A stretch of DNA of 47,186 nt from Pseudogemmobacter humi (GTDB taxonomy: Bacteria > Pseudomonadota > Alphaproteobacteria > Rhodobacterales > Rhodobacteraceae): contig NZ_UXAW01000041.1 of the NCBI RefSeq assembly GCF_900609055.1, forward strand, positions 1 to 47,186, in the 5' to 3' direction. Below the pieces are notes generated by a model that worked only from the letters and a program-made list of their open reading frames with translations, searched no databases and was not told where the DNA came from. The position numbers were made by a program, and so were the translations under genes. Shown here piece after piece: positions 1-8,272 of this stretch; the stretch's first letter is position 1; the number at the start of each line of letters is the position of its first letter.

Positions 1-110
1 TCATCGTCGCGATCAACAAGGACGAAGAGGCCCCGATCTTCCAGGTCGCAGACTACGGCCTCGTCGGCGACCTCTTCACACTCGTCCCGGAACTCACAGC
101 AAAGCTGTGA
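1..110 (+). CDS. etfA: Electron transfer flavoprotein alpha subunit, C-terminal end (partial)
   Basis: The first 110 bases carry the last 35 codons of a gene that began outside the window; the reading frame starts at base 3. The peptide [20 protein letters not shown] followed by LFTLVPEL is the conserved C-terminus of EtfA. This part of the FAD domain includes the 'I(N)KD..APIF..ADYG(L/I)VGDL' block found across bacteria. EtfA and EtfB form the soluble heterodimer that passes electrons from acyl-CoA and N-methyl dehydrogenases to ETF-ubiquinone oxidoreductase. The rest of the protein, and any etfB upstream, cannot be seen. The closeness to alphaproteobacterial EtfA C-termini is one of the taxonomic hints. 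Family identity is confident despite the short length. Confidence 0.9.
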   Translation, partial: IVAINKDEEAPIFQVADYGLVGDLFTLVPELTAKL

Positions 111-117
111 GGGCGAG

Positions 118-146
118 AAGCCGGCGGATGGCCTTTCCCGGCTTTT
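118..146 (+). terminator. Probable intrinsic terminator of etfA
   Basis: AAGCCGG (118-124) and CCGGCTT (138-144) form a 7-bp stem with a 13-base loop and end in TTTT (143-146). It starts 8 bases after the etfA stop. The T run is short, so strength is uncertain. Confidence 0.5.
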
Positions 147-807
147 GCGAAGAGGGATCAGCTCAGTTCCCTTGCGTTCCGCTCAGAGGTGACGGGGCTT
201 TGGAGGTCGGGCGATGAATGTCGTCTGACGGGGTTGCAGAAGCCGTCGATCTATCTGGCGATGGCGTTTTCTGCCTGTCGGCGGGATTGCCGGGCGACCC
301 CGACAAGCCCGGTGCCCGGATCATCCGTGGTCTTCCGAGGCGTCCTCCCGCTCGTCAGCGCCAGGCACCCCCGAAACTCCGGCGTCGGTCTGTTCCCGTT
401 TTCACAGAACACCTTCTGATGCATCGGTGGATGCTCTCCACTGTGTCCACGCAAGTGGGGGGGGAAGTCGCCCGGCGGCTGACGATCAAACGACACGTAA
501 GGCCGGGCCCCTCCTGTCCGGTCTGCAAAGTGTCGGCCCCGTCATGGCCGTTGCGGCTTACGATGCGATCAGCTTCCTGCTTTCATTGCCAGGACCCATC
601 CGGGATGCGGGCTGATCAGGACCAGCCCAGGCCGCGCCCCGCATCGACCTGGAACCTCGTCACGGAGCGTCACCCTCCCGAAGGTCTCTCTCAGACGGGT
701 CCGACGCATCGCTTTGTGGGGCGGCAATGCACGCCCCGCATTCACGGGCTTCATCCGGCTCGCATGTGCCATGATCGGATTGCGGTGAATGCAGATCCCG
801 CCGGACG
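147..807. other. Gene-free stretch between etfA and the RraA-like gene
   Basis: About 660 bases hold open frames on both strands, but none has Rhodobacteraceae-like codon use (GC-rich third positions), a convincing ribosome binding site or a recognisable protein. I see no tRNA cloverleaf, no repeat array and no intact insertion sequence. It may be decayed DNA: the mixture of rare codons in every frame suggests a region no longer under coding selection. Confidence 0.5.
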
Positions 808-1455
808 CTAGATCATCCCCAGCCGCTTCAGCGCCGGCTCCAGCCCGAGGATCTCCAGCGTGGTCTCGCCCGCCTCCAGCCGCTCTCGCATACGGCGCTC
901 GGCCTCCTCGCGCGCCGCGGCGGCGGTGAGCACCTCGTCCAGCCGCTCTGGCCGCACCACGACAAGGCCGTCGCGGTCGCCGACAATGATATCGCCCGTG
1001 CGGATCTGCTGCCCGCCGCAGATGACGGGCGCGCCGATCCGGCCCGGCTGGGCCTTGAGCGTGCCCTTGATCGACAGCCCGCGCGCGAAGACCGGGAAGC
1101 GCATAGCGATGATCTCTTCGCTGTCGCGCACCGCGCCGTCGATGACCAGACCGGCGATGCCGCGCTTCTGCGCCCCCAGCGTCAGGATATCGCCCCAGGG
1201 ACCGGCCTCGATAAAGCCCTTGGCGTCGACGACCAGAATGTCGCCGGGGCCGGCCATGGTGACGGCAAGATGGATCGCCAGATTGTCATGGGCGCGGCAG
1301 TCGACGGTGAAGGCCGTGCCCGCGAGACGCAGCCCCGCGTCGAGCGGCTTCAGCCCGGAATCGAGCGCGCCGGTCTGGCCCTGCGCCTCATGCAAAGTGG
1401 CGGCGCCGATCCTTTTCAGCTTTTCGATCTGCTCGGCATTCGGACGAAACGACAT
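808..1455 (-). CDS. RraA-like / HMG-CHA aldolase family protein
   Basis: This 215-residue protein belongs to the RraA / class II 4-hydroxy-4-methyl-2-oxoglutarate aldolase superfamily. Members cleave 4-hydroxy-2-oxo acids to pyruvate plus a second oxo acid using a divalent metal; the RraA branch instead inhibits RNase E. Visible hallmarks are the GPWGDILTLGAQKRGIAG segment and IDGAVRD, matching the family's G-x-x-G-D and D-G-x-x-R-D substrate and metal motifs, and a typical length of 210-230. I placed the start at the ATG 1455-1453, which has an AAAGAGAT-type ribosome site. An in-frame TTG at 1473 would add MKEIRA. A 24-bp palindrome lies directly upstream. The divergent neighbour is a proline racemase-type enzyme, which favours a catabolic aldolase over an RNase inhibitor; the substrate is unknown. 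Confidence 0.8.
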   Translation of the reverse strand: MSFRPNAEQIEKLKRIGAATLHEAQGQTGALDSGLKPLDAGLRLAGTAFTVDCRAHDNLAIHLAVTMAGPGDILVVDAKGFIEAGPWGDILTLGAQKRGIAGLVIDGAVRDSEEIIAMRFPVFARGLSIKGTLKAQPGRIGAPVICGGQQIRTGDIIVGDRDGLVVVRPERLDEVLTAAAAREEAERRMRERLEAGETTLEILGLEPALKRLGMI

Positions 1456-1476
1456 TGCGCGGATCTCTTTCAATCC

Positions 1477-1500
1477 TGCAATTCCAGAATTGGAATTACA
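1477..1500. promoter_or_regulatory. 24-bp palindrome, probable operator
   Basis: TGCAATTCC (1477-1485) and GGAATTACA (1492-1500) form inverted arms matching at 8 of 9 positions across the 6-base spacer AGAATT. It lies just upstream of the minus-strand aldolase start and in the divergent control region shared with the plus-strand gene at 1710. The arm spacing fits a dimeric repressor such as IclR or GntR. The only local regulator gene is the LysR at 7346, so the cognate protein is not established. Confidence 0.5.
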
Positions 1501-1709
1501 GCACCGCCATCACGCAATCCGACTGAGGAAACGTCAAGAAACAATATCCGTCTCAGGAATAGAATTTCTCTAATTCTGCTTTTGAAAAGCGTAACTCCTC
1601 ATCTTCCGGCACAAGGCTATGATCGCAGCGGAAGGCATCGCCGGTCCGGTCGGAAAGCCGGGCGCCTGACGGGTGCCGCAGTGGGAAAACCACAGAAAAG
1701 GGTGCCGGA

Positions 1710-2744
1710 ATGCGTTGGAACAGGGTCTTGCAGATTGTCGATTGCCATGCCGAGGGCGAGATCGGCAAAGTCATCGTCGGAGGTTTCGGACAGGTCCGCG
1801 GCGAAACGATGTTCGACAAGCGCAATGAATTGCAGAACAATATGGACCATATCCGCAAGATGGTTCTTTTCGAGCCGCGCGGCGCTGTCTGGCATAATTC
1901 CAATATGATCCTGCCCTCGAACAATCCCGAGGCGGATATGGGTTTCGTCATTCTGGAGATTTGCGAATATCCGGCAATGTCGGGATCAAACACGATCTGC
2001 GTCGCGACCGTGCTTCTTGAGACCGGCATCCTGCCGATGAAAGAGCCGGTCACCGATCTGGTCCTCGAAGCTCCCGCCGGGCTGATCCGGGTGCGCTGCG
2101 ACTGCAAGGACGGCAAGGTCACGCGGGTCACTTTCGTCAACCAGCCTGCCTTCGTCTATCACATGGACAGCATGATCGAAGTCGATGGCCTGGGGTCGTT
2201 CAGGGTCGATGTCGCCTATGGCGGCATGACCTATGTGTTCGTCGAGGCGGCGGATGCCGGCTTCGCCATCACCCCCGACGAGGCGCGCGACATGTGCGCC
2301 GTCGGCCAGAGGATCAAGGCCGCCGCTGCCGAACAGCTTGCCGTCAGCCATCCCGAGAACCCGGAGATCCCCGGCATCACCCAATTGTCCTTCACCGGCC
2401 CCCTGCGCCGCGAGGGGGGCGAGATCCGGTCCAGGAACGCCGTCGTGGTCTCGCCGGGGCGCTGCGACCGCTCGCCCTGCGGAACCGGCTCTTCGGCGCG
2501 GCTGGCGGTCATGCATGCCAGGGGGCAGATCCGGCAGGGCGAGGTCTTCGTGCATCAATCCATCATCGGAACCGAGTTTCATTGCGGCATCGAAGGGCTG
2601 GCGCGCGTCGGCCCCTATGACGCGGTGATCCCCTCGGTCGCCGGGCAGGCCTGGATCACCGGCCTCAGCCAGATGGGGATGGACCCCACCGATCCGTTCC
2701 AGGACGGCTTCACGCTGACCGATACCTGGATGAGCCGTTTCTGA
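1710..2744 (+). CDS. Proline racemase family enzyme (4-hydroxyproline 2-epimerase / trans-3-hydroxyproline dehydratase type)
   Basis: This 344-residue protein has the full proline racemase fold length (about 310-345). The family uses two active-site residues facing the alpha carbon. The first motif here is EYPAMSGSN, with Ser91 in place of the usual Cys. The second is DRSPCGTGSSARLA with Cys257 intact. Cys/Cys pairs are typical of proline racemase and 4-hydroxyproline epimerase, Cys/Thr of trans-3-hydroxy-L-proline dehydratase. Ser/Cys members have been reported to epimerise 4-hydroxyproline and also dehydrate 3-hydroxyproline. AAAGGG lies 7 bases before the ATG. A Rid protein follows 19 bases later and a ketimine reductase-type gene is nearby, both suited to a cyclic-imine product such as delta-1-pyrroline-2-carboxylate. 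Exact substrate and stereochemistry are not decided by sequence. Confidence 0.88.
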   Translation: MRWNRVLQIVDCHAEGEIGKVIVGGFGQVRGETMFDKRNELQNNMDHIRKMVLFEPRGAVWHNSNMILPSNNPEADMGFVILEICEYPAMSGSNTICVATVLLETGILPMKEPVTDLVLEAPAGLIRVRCDCKDGKVTRVTFVNQPAFVYHMDSMIEVDGLGSFRVDVAYGGMTYVFVEAADAGFAITPDEARDMCAVGQRIKAAAAEQLAVSHPENPEIPGITQLSFTGPLRREGGEIRSRNAVVVSPGRCDRSPCGTGSSARLAVMHARGQIRQGEVFVHQSIIGTEFHCGIEGLARVGPYDAVIPSVAGQAWITGLSQMGMDPTDPFQDGFTLTDTWMSRF

Positions 2745-2763
2745 CCGCAATGGAGTTGACCGA

Positions 2764-3108
2764 ATGACACAGATCACCCGATACGAAACCGGCAGGAGGA
2801 TGAGCCAGTGCGTCGTGCACGGCGGCCTCGTCTATCTGGCCGGGCAGGTCGGAGCCGGCGAGACGATCACCGAGCAGACCGCCGCGACACTGGCCGAGAT
2901 CGACCGCCTGCTGGCCCTGGCCGGCACCGACAAGACCCGGCTCCTGACCGCGCAGGTCTGGCTCGCCGATATCGCCGACTTCGAGGGCATGAACAGCGTC
3001 TGGGACAAATGGGTGGCCGAGGGCCATGCACCGACCCGCGCCACCGGGGAAATCCCGCTGGCGCTGCCCGAGGTCAGGGTCGAGATCATCGTCGTCGCGG
3101 CGCTTTAG
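2764..3108 (+). CDS. Rid-family (YjgF/YER057c/UK114) imine/enamine deaminase
   Basis: A 114-residue single-domain Rid protein. Rid trimers hydrolyse reactive enamine/imine intermediates released by PLP or other dehydratase enzymes, giving the keto acid and ammonia in the cytosol. Visible features are VVHGGLVYLAGQV near the N-terminus, the central T-x-x-Q-x-W-L-A-D-I block and the C-terminal PTRATGEIPLALP followed by VEIIVVAAL. The Arg in PTRA is at the place of the carboxylate-binding arginine. The gene follows the proline racemase-like gene by 19 bases with GGAG before the ATG, so the two are probably co-transcribed. This fits protection from, or turnover of, a cyclic imine made by its neighbour. 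The subfamily (RidA versus Rid2-7) was not resolved. Confidence 0.88.
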   Translation: MTQITRYETGRRMSQCVVHGGLVYLAGQVGAGETITEQTAATLAEIDRLLALAGTDKTRLLTAQVWLADIADFEGMNSVWDKWVAEGHAPTRATGEIPLALPEVRVEIIVVAAL

Positions 3109-3118
3109 CCGTTCGGTC

Positions 3119-3159
3119 GCGGCAACCGGGGCTTTCGCTGCGAGAGCCCCGGTTGCCGC
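3119..3159. terminator. Strong hairpin between convergent genes
   Basis: GCGGCAACCGGGGCT (3119-3133) pairs perfectly with AGCCCCGGTTGCCGC (3145-3159), a 15-bp stem with an 11-base loop. It fills the 55-base gap between the plus-strand Rid gene and the minus-strand aldehyde dehydrogenase and probably ends transcription from both sides. No long T run is present. Confidence 0.75.
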
Positions 3160-3163
3160 CCCC

Positions 3164-4621
3164 TCAGAATGCCGTCCTGAGCCGGATGAAGGCAGAGCGC
3201 GTCGTCAGGAACTCCTGCAGCCCTTCCGGCCCGTTCTCGTGGCCCATGCCGCTGCTCTTCATGCCACCGAAGGGCAGTTGCGGCACCAGTTCGAGATAGG
3301 TGTTCACGTAGAGCATCCCGCTTTGCAGCCGCCGGGTCATCGCCATCGCCTTGTCGAGGCTGCCTGTCCAGATCCCGTTGGCAAGGCCGTAGGTCGTGTC
3401 GTTGGCGATCTGCACCGCCTCGTCCAGGGTGCGGAAGGTCATCAGCGCCGCCACGGGTCCGAAAACCTCTTCGCGAAACAGCGTCATGTCGGGGCGGACA
3501 TCGGTGAAGATGGTGGGCGGCAGATAGGTTCCCTTGGCATAGTCGCCCCCGGTCAGGCGTTCGCCGCCGCACAGCAGGCGTGCGCCGTCGGCCCTGGCCC
3601 CTTCGATGAAGGACAGCACTTTCTGAAGGTGCTGCTCATGGATCAGCGGCCCGATCTCGGCCTCTTCGTCGCGCACACCGCCAAGCCGCGCGGCGGCGCA
3701 GCGGGCCAGCAGGCGCGCGGTAAAGTCCCCGGCGATGCTCTCCTCGACCAGGATCCGGCTGCCGGCGCAGCATTCCTCGCCCTTGTTGATGGTGAAGCCC
3801 TGAAACGCGCCCTCGACGGCGGCGTCGAGATCGGCATCGGCGAAGATGATGTTCGCGCCCTTGCCGCCCAGTTCCAGCGAATAGCGCTTGAGGCTCTCGC
3901 CGCATTTCGCCGCGATCCGCCGCCCGATGCGGCCCGATCCGGTGAAGGAGATCTTGTCGATCCCGGGATGCGCGGTCATCGCCTCGCCCACGACCTCGCC
4001 GGTGCCGATCACCACGTTGAACTGGCCGTCCGGCAATCCCGCCTCTCGGGCCAGCCGCGCGATCTGCACCGTGGTCCCGGCCGTCAGCTCCGAGGGTTTG
4101 GCCACGACCGCGCAGCCCGCCGCGAGCGCGAAAGGCAGTTTCTGAAGCAGACAGACCGCCGGATAGTTCCAGGGACAGATCACCCCGATCACGCCCAGCG
4201 GCTGTTGCAGGACCAGACCCATCGCCTCCGGCCCGCTCTCGCTCAGCAGCCGCCCGGACAGGCCGGAGGCAAGCGAGGCGGCGTAGCGGATCAGTTCGAT
4301 GCCGAACTGCAACTCGCTCCGGCCGACGGCGAGCGGCTTGCCCGCTTCCTCGGCCTCAAGGAAGGCCAGCGCCTCCAGATTTTCCTCGATGAGCGCCGCG
4401 AGCCGCAACAGGACCTCGCCCCGCTGGCTGCCCGGCAGGGTCGTCCACGGCCCGGTGTCGAAGGCCCGCCGCGCCGCCACGACCGCCGCATCCAGATCCC
4501 CGGCCGTTCCAAGCGCCGCCGCCGCGATCACCCGTCCGTCGGCGGGCGACACCCGTTCCAGCCGCGCCCCATCCGCGGGCGCGACCGAAACGCCGTCGAT
4601 CCAATGGTCATGCAGGTTCAT
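3164..4621 (-). CDS. NAD(P)-dependent aldehyde dehydrogenase
   Basis: The 485-residue protein is a full-length class 3 aldehyde dehydrogenase, oxidising an aldehyde to its acid with NAD(P)+. Motifs in order are PWNYP near residue 151, FTGS(G) near 226, the catalytic base Glu250 in LELGGK, and the nucleophile Cys284 in GEECCAGSR. C-terminal EVFGPV and PFGGMKSSG are also present. It resembles betaine-aldehyde or semialdehyde dehydrogenases. The start is the ATG at 4621, which has a clear AAGGGGTG ribosome site; a longer frame lacks one. It is transcribed toward the Rid gene and away from the ketimine reductase-type gene at 4844, with a TATAC-N7-GTATA repeat in the shared control region. A second dehydrogenase of the same fold lies at 5809, so the cluster has two aldehyde-oxidising steps or two substrate ranges. 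Confidence 0.9.
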   Translation of the reverse strand: MNLHDHWIDGVSVAPADGARLERVSPADGRVIAAAALGTAGDLDAAVVAARRAFDTGPWTTLPGSQRGEVLLRLAALIEENLEALAFLEAEEAGKPLAVGRSELQFGIELIRYAASLASGLSGRLLSESGPEAMGLVLQQPLGVIGVICPWNYPAVCLLQKLPFALAAGCAVVAKPSELTAGTTVQIARLAREAGLPDGQFNVVIGTGEVVGEAMTAHPGIDKISFTGSGRIGRRIAAKCGESLKRYSLELGGKGANIIFADADLDAAVEGAFQGFTINKGEECCAGSRILVEESIAGDFTARLLARCAAARLGGVRDEEAEIGPLIHEQHLQKVLSFIEGARADGARLLCGGERLTGGDYAKGTYLPPTIFTDVRPDMTLFREEVFGPVAALMTFRTLDEAVQIANDTTYGLANGIWTGSLDKAMAMTRRLQSGMLYVNTYLELVPQLPFGGMKSSGMGHENGPEGLQEFLTTRSAFIRLRTAF

Positions 4622-4754
4622 GGGTTCACCCCTTCCAGAAAGATGCCGCACCAGTCCGCAACGGCGCCGCAATTCATGCGCCGGAACCGGGTCTTCGCCG
4701 GCCAGTCTACCGGCGCCCGCGCGGCGGCGACCAACAGCAATCGCGTCTTTCAGT

Positions 4755-4771
4755 TATACAACAATAGTATA
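4755..4771. promoter_or_regulatory. Inverted repeat in divergent control region
   Basis: TATAC (4755-4759) and GTATA (4767-4771) form an inverted repeat across 7 bases in an AT-rich patch of an otherwise GC-rich 222-base gap between divergent genes. It is consistent with an operator or a LysR-type T-N11-A site controlling both sides. Which regulator binds is unknown; the LysR gene at 7346 is the nearest candidate. Confidence 0.4.
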
Positions 4772-4843
4772 TTTCAGGGGGTCGATCTTGTGCGAAATGT
4801 TCACCCTGAAACCCGGATCACCGGGCATTCAGAGGGGAACGTG

Positions 4844-5812
4844 GTGACAAAGACGGCGCAGATCGGACCAGAGGATTTAGCGGGCAAGGTCTCCTGGACC
4901 GCCATCGCCGACGCCATCGAAGCCGGTCACCGCCTGCCCCGCGCCCGGCTGGGCGACCAGTTCCTGACCCGTGGCCCGGACACTTTGCTCAGCCGCGCCG
5001 CCTGGATCGACGGCCTCGGCTTCGGCGTCAAGTCCATGTCCCGCATCGCCGCCAACCGCGCGCTCGGGAAACCCAGTGTGCAGGGCGCGATGACCGTCTT
5101 CGACGACCTGACCGGCAGGCCGCTCGCCTTTGTCGATGGGCCGCTGGTCACCTATTGGAAGACGGCGGGCGATTCCGTGCTGGGCGCGCGCATCCTCGCC
5201 CGCCCCGACAGCCGGCGCCTCCTGATCCTCGGGGCGGGGGTGGTGGCCGAAAGCCTCGCTCATGCCTATCGCGACATCTTTCCGGCGCTTGCGGATATCG
5301 CCATCTGGAACCGCAGCCCGGCCGCGGCCGCGGAACTGGCCGCGCGCCTTGCCGGTCAGCATATCCCGGCCCGCCCTGCCCCCGATCTCGCGGCCGCGGT
5401 GGCGCAGGCCGATATCATCGCCTCGGCCACCGCGACGGTGGAGCCGGTGCTGCGCGGCGACTGGCTTCGTCCCGGCACCCATGTCGATCTGATCGGAGCC
5501 TTCACCGCCGAAATGCGCGAGGCCGACGACACGCTGCTGCAAAAGGCCCGCCTCTTCGTCGACTGCCGCGAGACGGTGCTGCACGATATCGGCGAACTGA
5601 AGATCCCGCTGGCCTCGGGTGCGATCCGCGAGAGCGACGTGCTGGGCGATCTCTACGACCTGACCGCCGGCATGCCCGGCCGCACCGGCCCACGCGACAT
5701 CACCGTGTTCAAGAATGGCGGCGGCGCGCATCTGGACCTGATGACCGCACATCACCTGATCCGGGCCGCCGGCCTTCCCGTTTCCCTTTCCGATCCAGAG
5801 GACCGCAAATGA
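4844..5812 (+). CDS. Ornithine cyclodeaminase / mu-crystallin family protein (ketimine reductase type)
   Basis: A 322-residue member of the OCD/CRYM family. These NAD(P)-dependent enzymes include ornithine cyclodeaminase, alanine dehydrogenase and delta-1-pyrroline-2-carboxylate reductase. GFGVKSMSR carries the conserved substrate-binding Lys, and LLILGAGVVAESLAHAY is the Rossmann dinucleotide motif. DLIGAFTAEMREADDTLLQ is the usual C-terminal family block. The start is GTG at 4844, about 6 bases after GAGGGG; a GTG one codon earlier is possible. Its stop overlaps the next start (ATGA), so the two are translationally coupled. Beside a hydroxyproline-type racemase/dehydratase and a Rid protein, the best role is reduction of a cyclic imine to proline or a relative. 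That is inference; ornithine cyclodeaminase itself cannot be excluded. Confidence 0.85.
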   Translation: MTKTAQIGPEDLAGKVSWTAIADAIEAGHRLPRARLGDQFLTRGPDTLLSRAAWIDGLGFGVKSMSRIAANRALGKPSVQGAMTVFDDLTGRPLAFVDGPLVTYWKTAGDSVLGARILARPDSRRLLILGAGVVAESLAHAYRDIFPALADIAIWNRSPAAAAELAARLAGQHIPARPAPDLAAAVAQADIIASATATVEPVLRGDWLRPGTHVDLIGAFTAEMREADDTLLQKARLFVDCRETVLHDIGELKIPLASGAIRESDVLGDLYDLTAGMPGRTGPRDITVFKNGGGAHLDLMTAHHLIRAAGLPVSLSDPEDRK

Positions 5813-7299
5813 CCGCCGAACACACCTCCCTCGCGCTCTGCCGCAAGGCCGAAGAGCGCCTGAAGACCGCCCCTCTGGGCCATGTCATCGACGGCAAGAG
5901 CGAACCCGTGACCGGCGCGCGGCTCGACGTGCTCAACCCGGCCACCGGCAAACCCATCGCCGCGATCGCGCGCGGCAGCGCCGCCGATGTGGACCGGGCG
6001 GTGGCGGCCGCGCGCCGTGCCTTCCCGCTCTGGCGCGCTACCCCGCCCTCGGAGCGGGCGCGGGTGATGCTGCGCATCGCCGATGCGATCGAGGCGCGGG
6101 CCGACGATCTGGCCTTTCTCGAATCGCTGCATACCGGCAAGCCTGCAATGGTGTCGCAGCCCGAGGTCCCGGTCGTCGCCGACGTGTTCCGCTGTCTCGC
6201 CGGCCAGTCGCGCGCGATGCAGGCCCCGGCCACCGACGAATACCTGCCCGGCCATCTGTCCATGATCCGGCGCGAGCCTCTGGGCGTCATCGGCGCCATC
6301 ACCCCATGGAACTATCCGATGCTGACCTTCGCCTTCAAGGTCGCGGGGGCGATGGCGGCGGGCAACACGATCGTGCTCAAGCCCTCGGAGATGACGCCGC
6401 TGACCGCGCTGCTGTTCATGGAGATCGTGGCCGACATCCTGCCCCCCGGCGTGCTGAACATCGTCCTGGGCACCGGAGAAGAGGTCGGCTCGGCGATCTC
6501 GGAACATCCGGGGATCGACATGGTATCGCTGACCGGCAGTGTCGCCAGCGGCCGGCGCGTCGTCGAAGCCTCGGCCCGGACGCTGAAGCCCACCCATCTG
6601 GAACTGGGCGGCAAGGGGCCGGTCGTGGTGTTCGAGGATGCCGATCTCGACGCCGTGGCGGCGACGGTGCGGGCAGCGGGCTTCTGGAACTCGGGTCAGG
6701 AATGCGGCTCGGCCACGCGGGTGATCTGCGCCGCATCGGTGCGCGAGGCGCTGACCGCGCGGCTGATCGAGGCGGTTTCAACGATCAGGGTCGGCACATT
6801 GGAGGAAGGCGACGATATCGAGATGGGCCCGCTGATCAGCGCCCGCCATCTGGCCTCGGTCGCCGCCGCCGTGGCGCGCGCGCGCGACGAGGGCGCGACC
6901 GTCGCGCTTGGCGGCACGCCGATCAGCCGCGATGGCTTCTTCTTCCCGCCGACCATCCTCACCGATGTCGCGCGCGGAAGCTGGATCACCCGGCACGAGG
7001 TCTTCGGCCCGGTGATCTCGGTCGAGACCTTCGACGACGAAGCCGATGCGATCCGCCAGGCCAATGACGTGCCTTACGGCCTCGCCTCCTCGGTCTGGAC
7101 CCGCGATATCGGCCGCGCCCTGCGCCTGACCGACGCGCTGGATTTCGGCACGGTCTGGGTGAATGCCCATCTCGTCCTGCCCACCGAGATGCCCTGGGGC
7201 GGCTTCAATGCCTCCGGCCATGGCCGGGAATTGTCGATCCTCTCGCTTGAGGATTTCTCGCGCACCAAACATGTGATGATCGCCAACGGCAAGGCCTAG
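5809..7299 (+). CDS. Aldehyde dehydrogenase, aminoaldehyde/betaine-aldehyde type
   Basis: A 496-residue aldehyde dehydrogenase overlapping the preceding gene by 4 bases (ATGA). It has GAITPWNYP, the LTGSVASGRRV cofactor segment, Glu in LELGGKGP as general base, and the nucleophilic Cys in NSGQECGSATRV. EVFGPVISVETF and PWGGFNASGHGRELS lie near the C-terminus. The LEEGDDIEMGPLIS region resembles gamma-aminobutyraldehyde and betaine-aldehyde dehydrogenases. Coupling to the ketimine reductase-type gene suggests it handles an aminoaldehyde or semialdehyde in equilibrium with a cyclic imine (delta-1-pyrroline type), but no substrate residue decides this. It is well separated in sequence from the dehydrogenase at 3164, so the two are not a recent duplication. 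Confidence 0.9.
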   Translation: MTAEHTSLALCRKAEERLKTAPLGHVIDGKSEPVTGARLDVLNPATGKPIAAIARGSAADVDRAVAAARRAFPLWRATPPSERARVMLRIADAIEARADDLAFLESLHTGKPAMVSQPEVPVVADVFRCLAGQSRAMQAPATDEYLPGHLSMIRREPLGVIGAITPWNYPMLTFAFKVAGAMAAGNTIVLKPSEMTPLTALLFMEIVADILPPGVLNIVLGTGEEVGSAISEHPGIDMVSLTGSVASGRRVVEASARTLKPTHLELGGKGPVVVFEDADLDAVAATVRAAGFWNSGQECGSATRVICAASVREALTARLIEAVSTIRVGTLEEGDDIEMGPLISARHLASVAAAVARARDEGATVALGGTPISRDGFFFPPTILTDVARGSWITRHEVFGPVISVETFDDEADAIRQANDVPYGLASSVWTRDIGRALRLTDALDFGTVWVNAHLVLPTEMPWGGFNASGHGRELSILSLEDFSRTKHVMIANGKA

Positions 7300-7345
7300 C
7301 CGGGCCGCGCTTTCCAGGCAGCGGCGATGCTGATATTCCGTCTCG

Positions 7346-8272
7346 ATGGATATCACCCAGATTCGCACGCTGATCCAGGTGGCCGAGACGGGGAGCCTGT
7401 CCAAGGCGGCGGACCGTCTCTGCATCGCACAGCCGGCACTGAGCCGGCATGTGAGGATGCTTGAGGAGGAGCTCGGCACCCGCCTGTTCGAGCGGCATGG
7501 GCGCGGCATGGTCCTGACCGAACAGGGCCAGATCGCGCTCAGGCACGCGCAGCGCATCGTCGCCGAGATCGACGAGATGCGGATCTCGGTCGCCGACGAG
7601 AGCGAAAGCCTGCGCGGCCATATCGCGATCGGGCTGACGCCGACCGTGTCGGATATCCTCGCCGTCCCGCTCTTCGACACGATCCGCGAGGCCTGTCCCT
7701 ATGCGACGGTGCGGATCGTCAACAGCTATTCGCTTTACCTGATGGACTGGGCCTTGCAGGGCAAGATCGACGTGCTGGTGCTCTACGATCCGCTGGGCAT
7801 ACGCTCGCTCAGGGCCGAGCCGCTTGTCGAGGAGGATCTCTACGCCGTTGCCCCGCCCGAAGCCGGGCTGCAACCCGACATGCCGCTGAATGTGCGGGAT
7901 CTCAGGGACGCGCCGCTCGCGCTCCCCGGACGTGACCACAGCCTGCGCATCCTCGTCGAGAACGCCGCAAAGGCCTGCCGCTCGACCCTGAACGTCGTGG
8001 TGGAGGCCGATTCCCTTTCGATCGTCCGCGATCTCGTCCGCGAGGGGCGGTGCTGGACGATCCTGCCGCTGGCGGCGGTTCAGGACGATCTTGCCGCGGG
8101 CCGGGTCTCGGTCGCGCCGCTGGCCAGCCCCGTCATCAAGCGCAAGCTGGAGCTCTGCTTCCCCTCGGACCGGCCGGTCTCGCAACTGGCGGATTTCGCC
8201 GGACGCAGCATCGCGTCGATCTCCCGCAAGCTGGTCAGGGAAGGACGCTGGCCCGGCAGGATCGTCACCTGA
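7346..8272 (+). CDS. LysR-family transcriptional regulator
   Basis: A 308-residue LysR-type regulator. Residues 1-60 are the winged helix-turn-helix, with the pattern TLIQVAETGSLSKAADRL followed by AQPALSRHVRMLEEELG. A linker helix and a periplasmic-binding-protein-like effector domain (about 90-295) follow. Such proteins act as tetramers that switch on nearby catabolic genes when a pathway metabolite binds. It lies 46 bases after the aldehyde dehydrogenase on the same strand, so it may be co-transcribed with, or regulate, the two divergent units around 4622-4843 and 1456-1709. No strong ribosome site precedes the ATG at 7346, yet the HTH starts properly at this Met. The effector is unknown. 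Confidence 0.9.
   Translation: MDITQIRTLIQVAETGSLSKAADRLCIAQPALSRHVRMLEEELGTRLFERHGRGMVLTEQGQIALRHAQRIVAEIDEMRISVADESESLRGHIAIGLTPTVSDILAVPLFDTIREACPYATVRIVNSYSLYLMDWALQGKIDVLVLYDPLGIRSLRAEPLVEEDLYAVAPPEAGLQPDMPLNVRDLRDAPLALPGRDHSLRILVENAAKACRSTLNVVVEADSLSIVRDLVREGRCWTILPLAAVQDDLAAGRVSVAPLASPVIKRKLELCFPSDRPVSQLADFAGRSIASISRKLVREGRWPGRIVT

Noticed and set aside
218-811. 197-codon plus-strand frame in the gap after etfA
   Set aside because: No ribosome site, rare-codon mix in all positions and no recognisable domain.
3026-4843. Long plus-strand open frame running into the ketimine reductase-type gene
   Set aside because: It is the antisense shadow of the aldehyde dehydrogenase at 3164-4621; only the part from GTG 4844 has a ribosome site and family homology.
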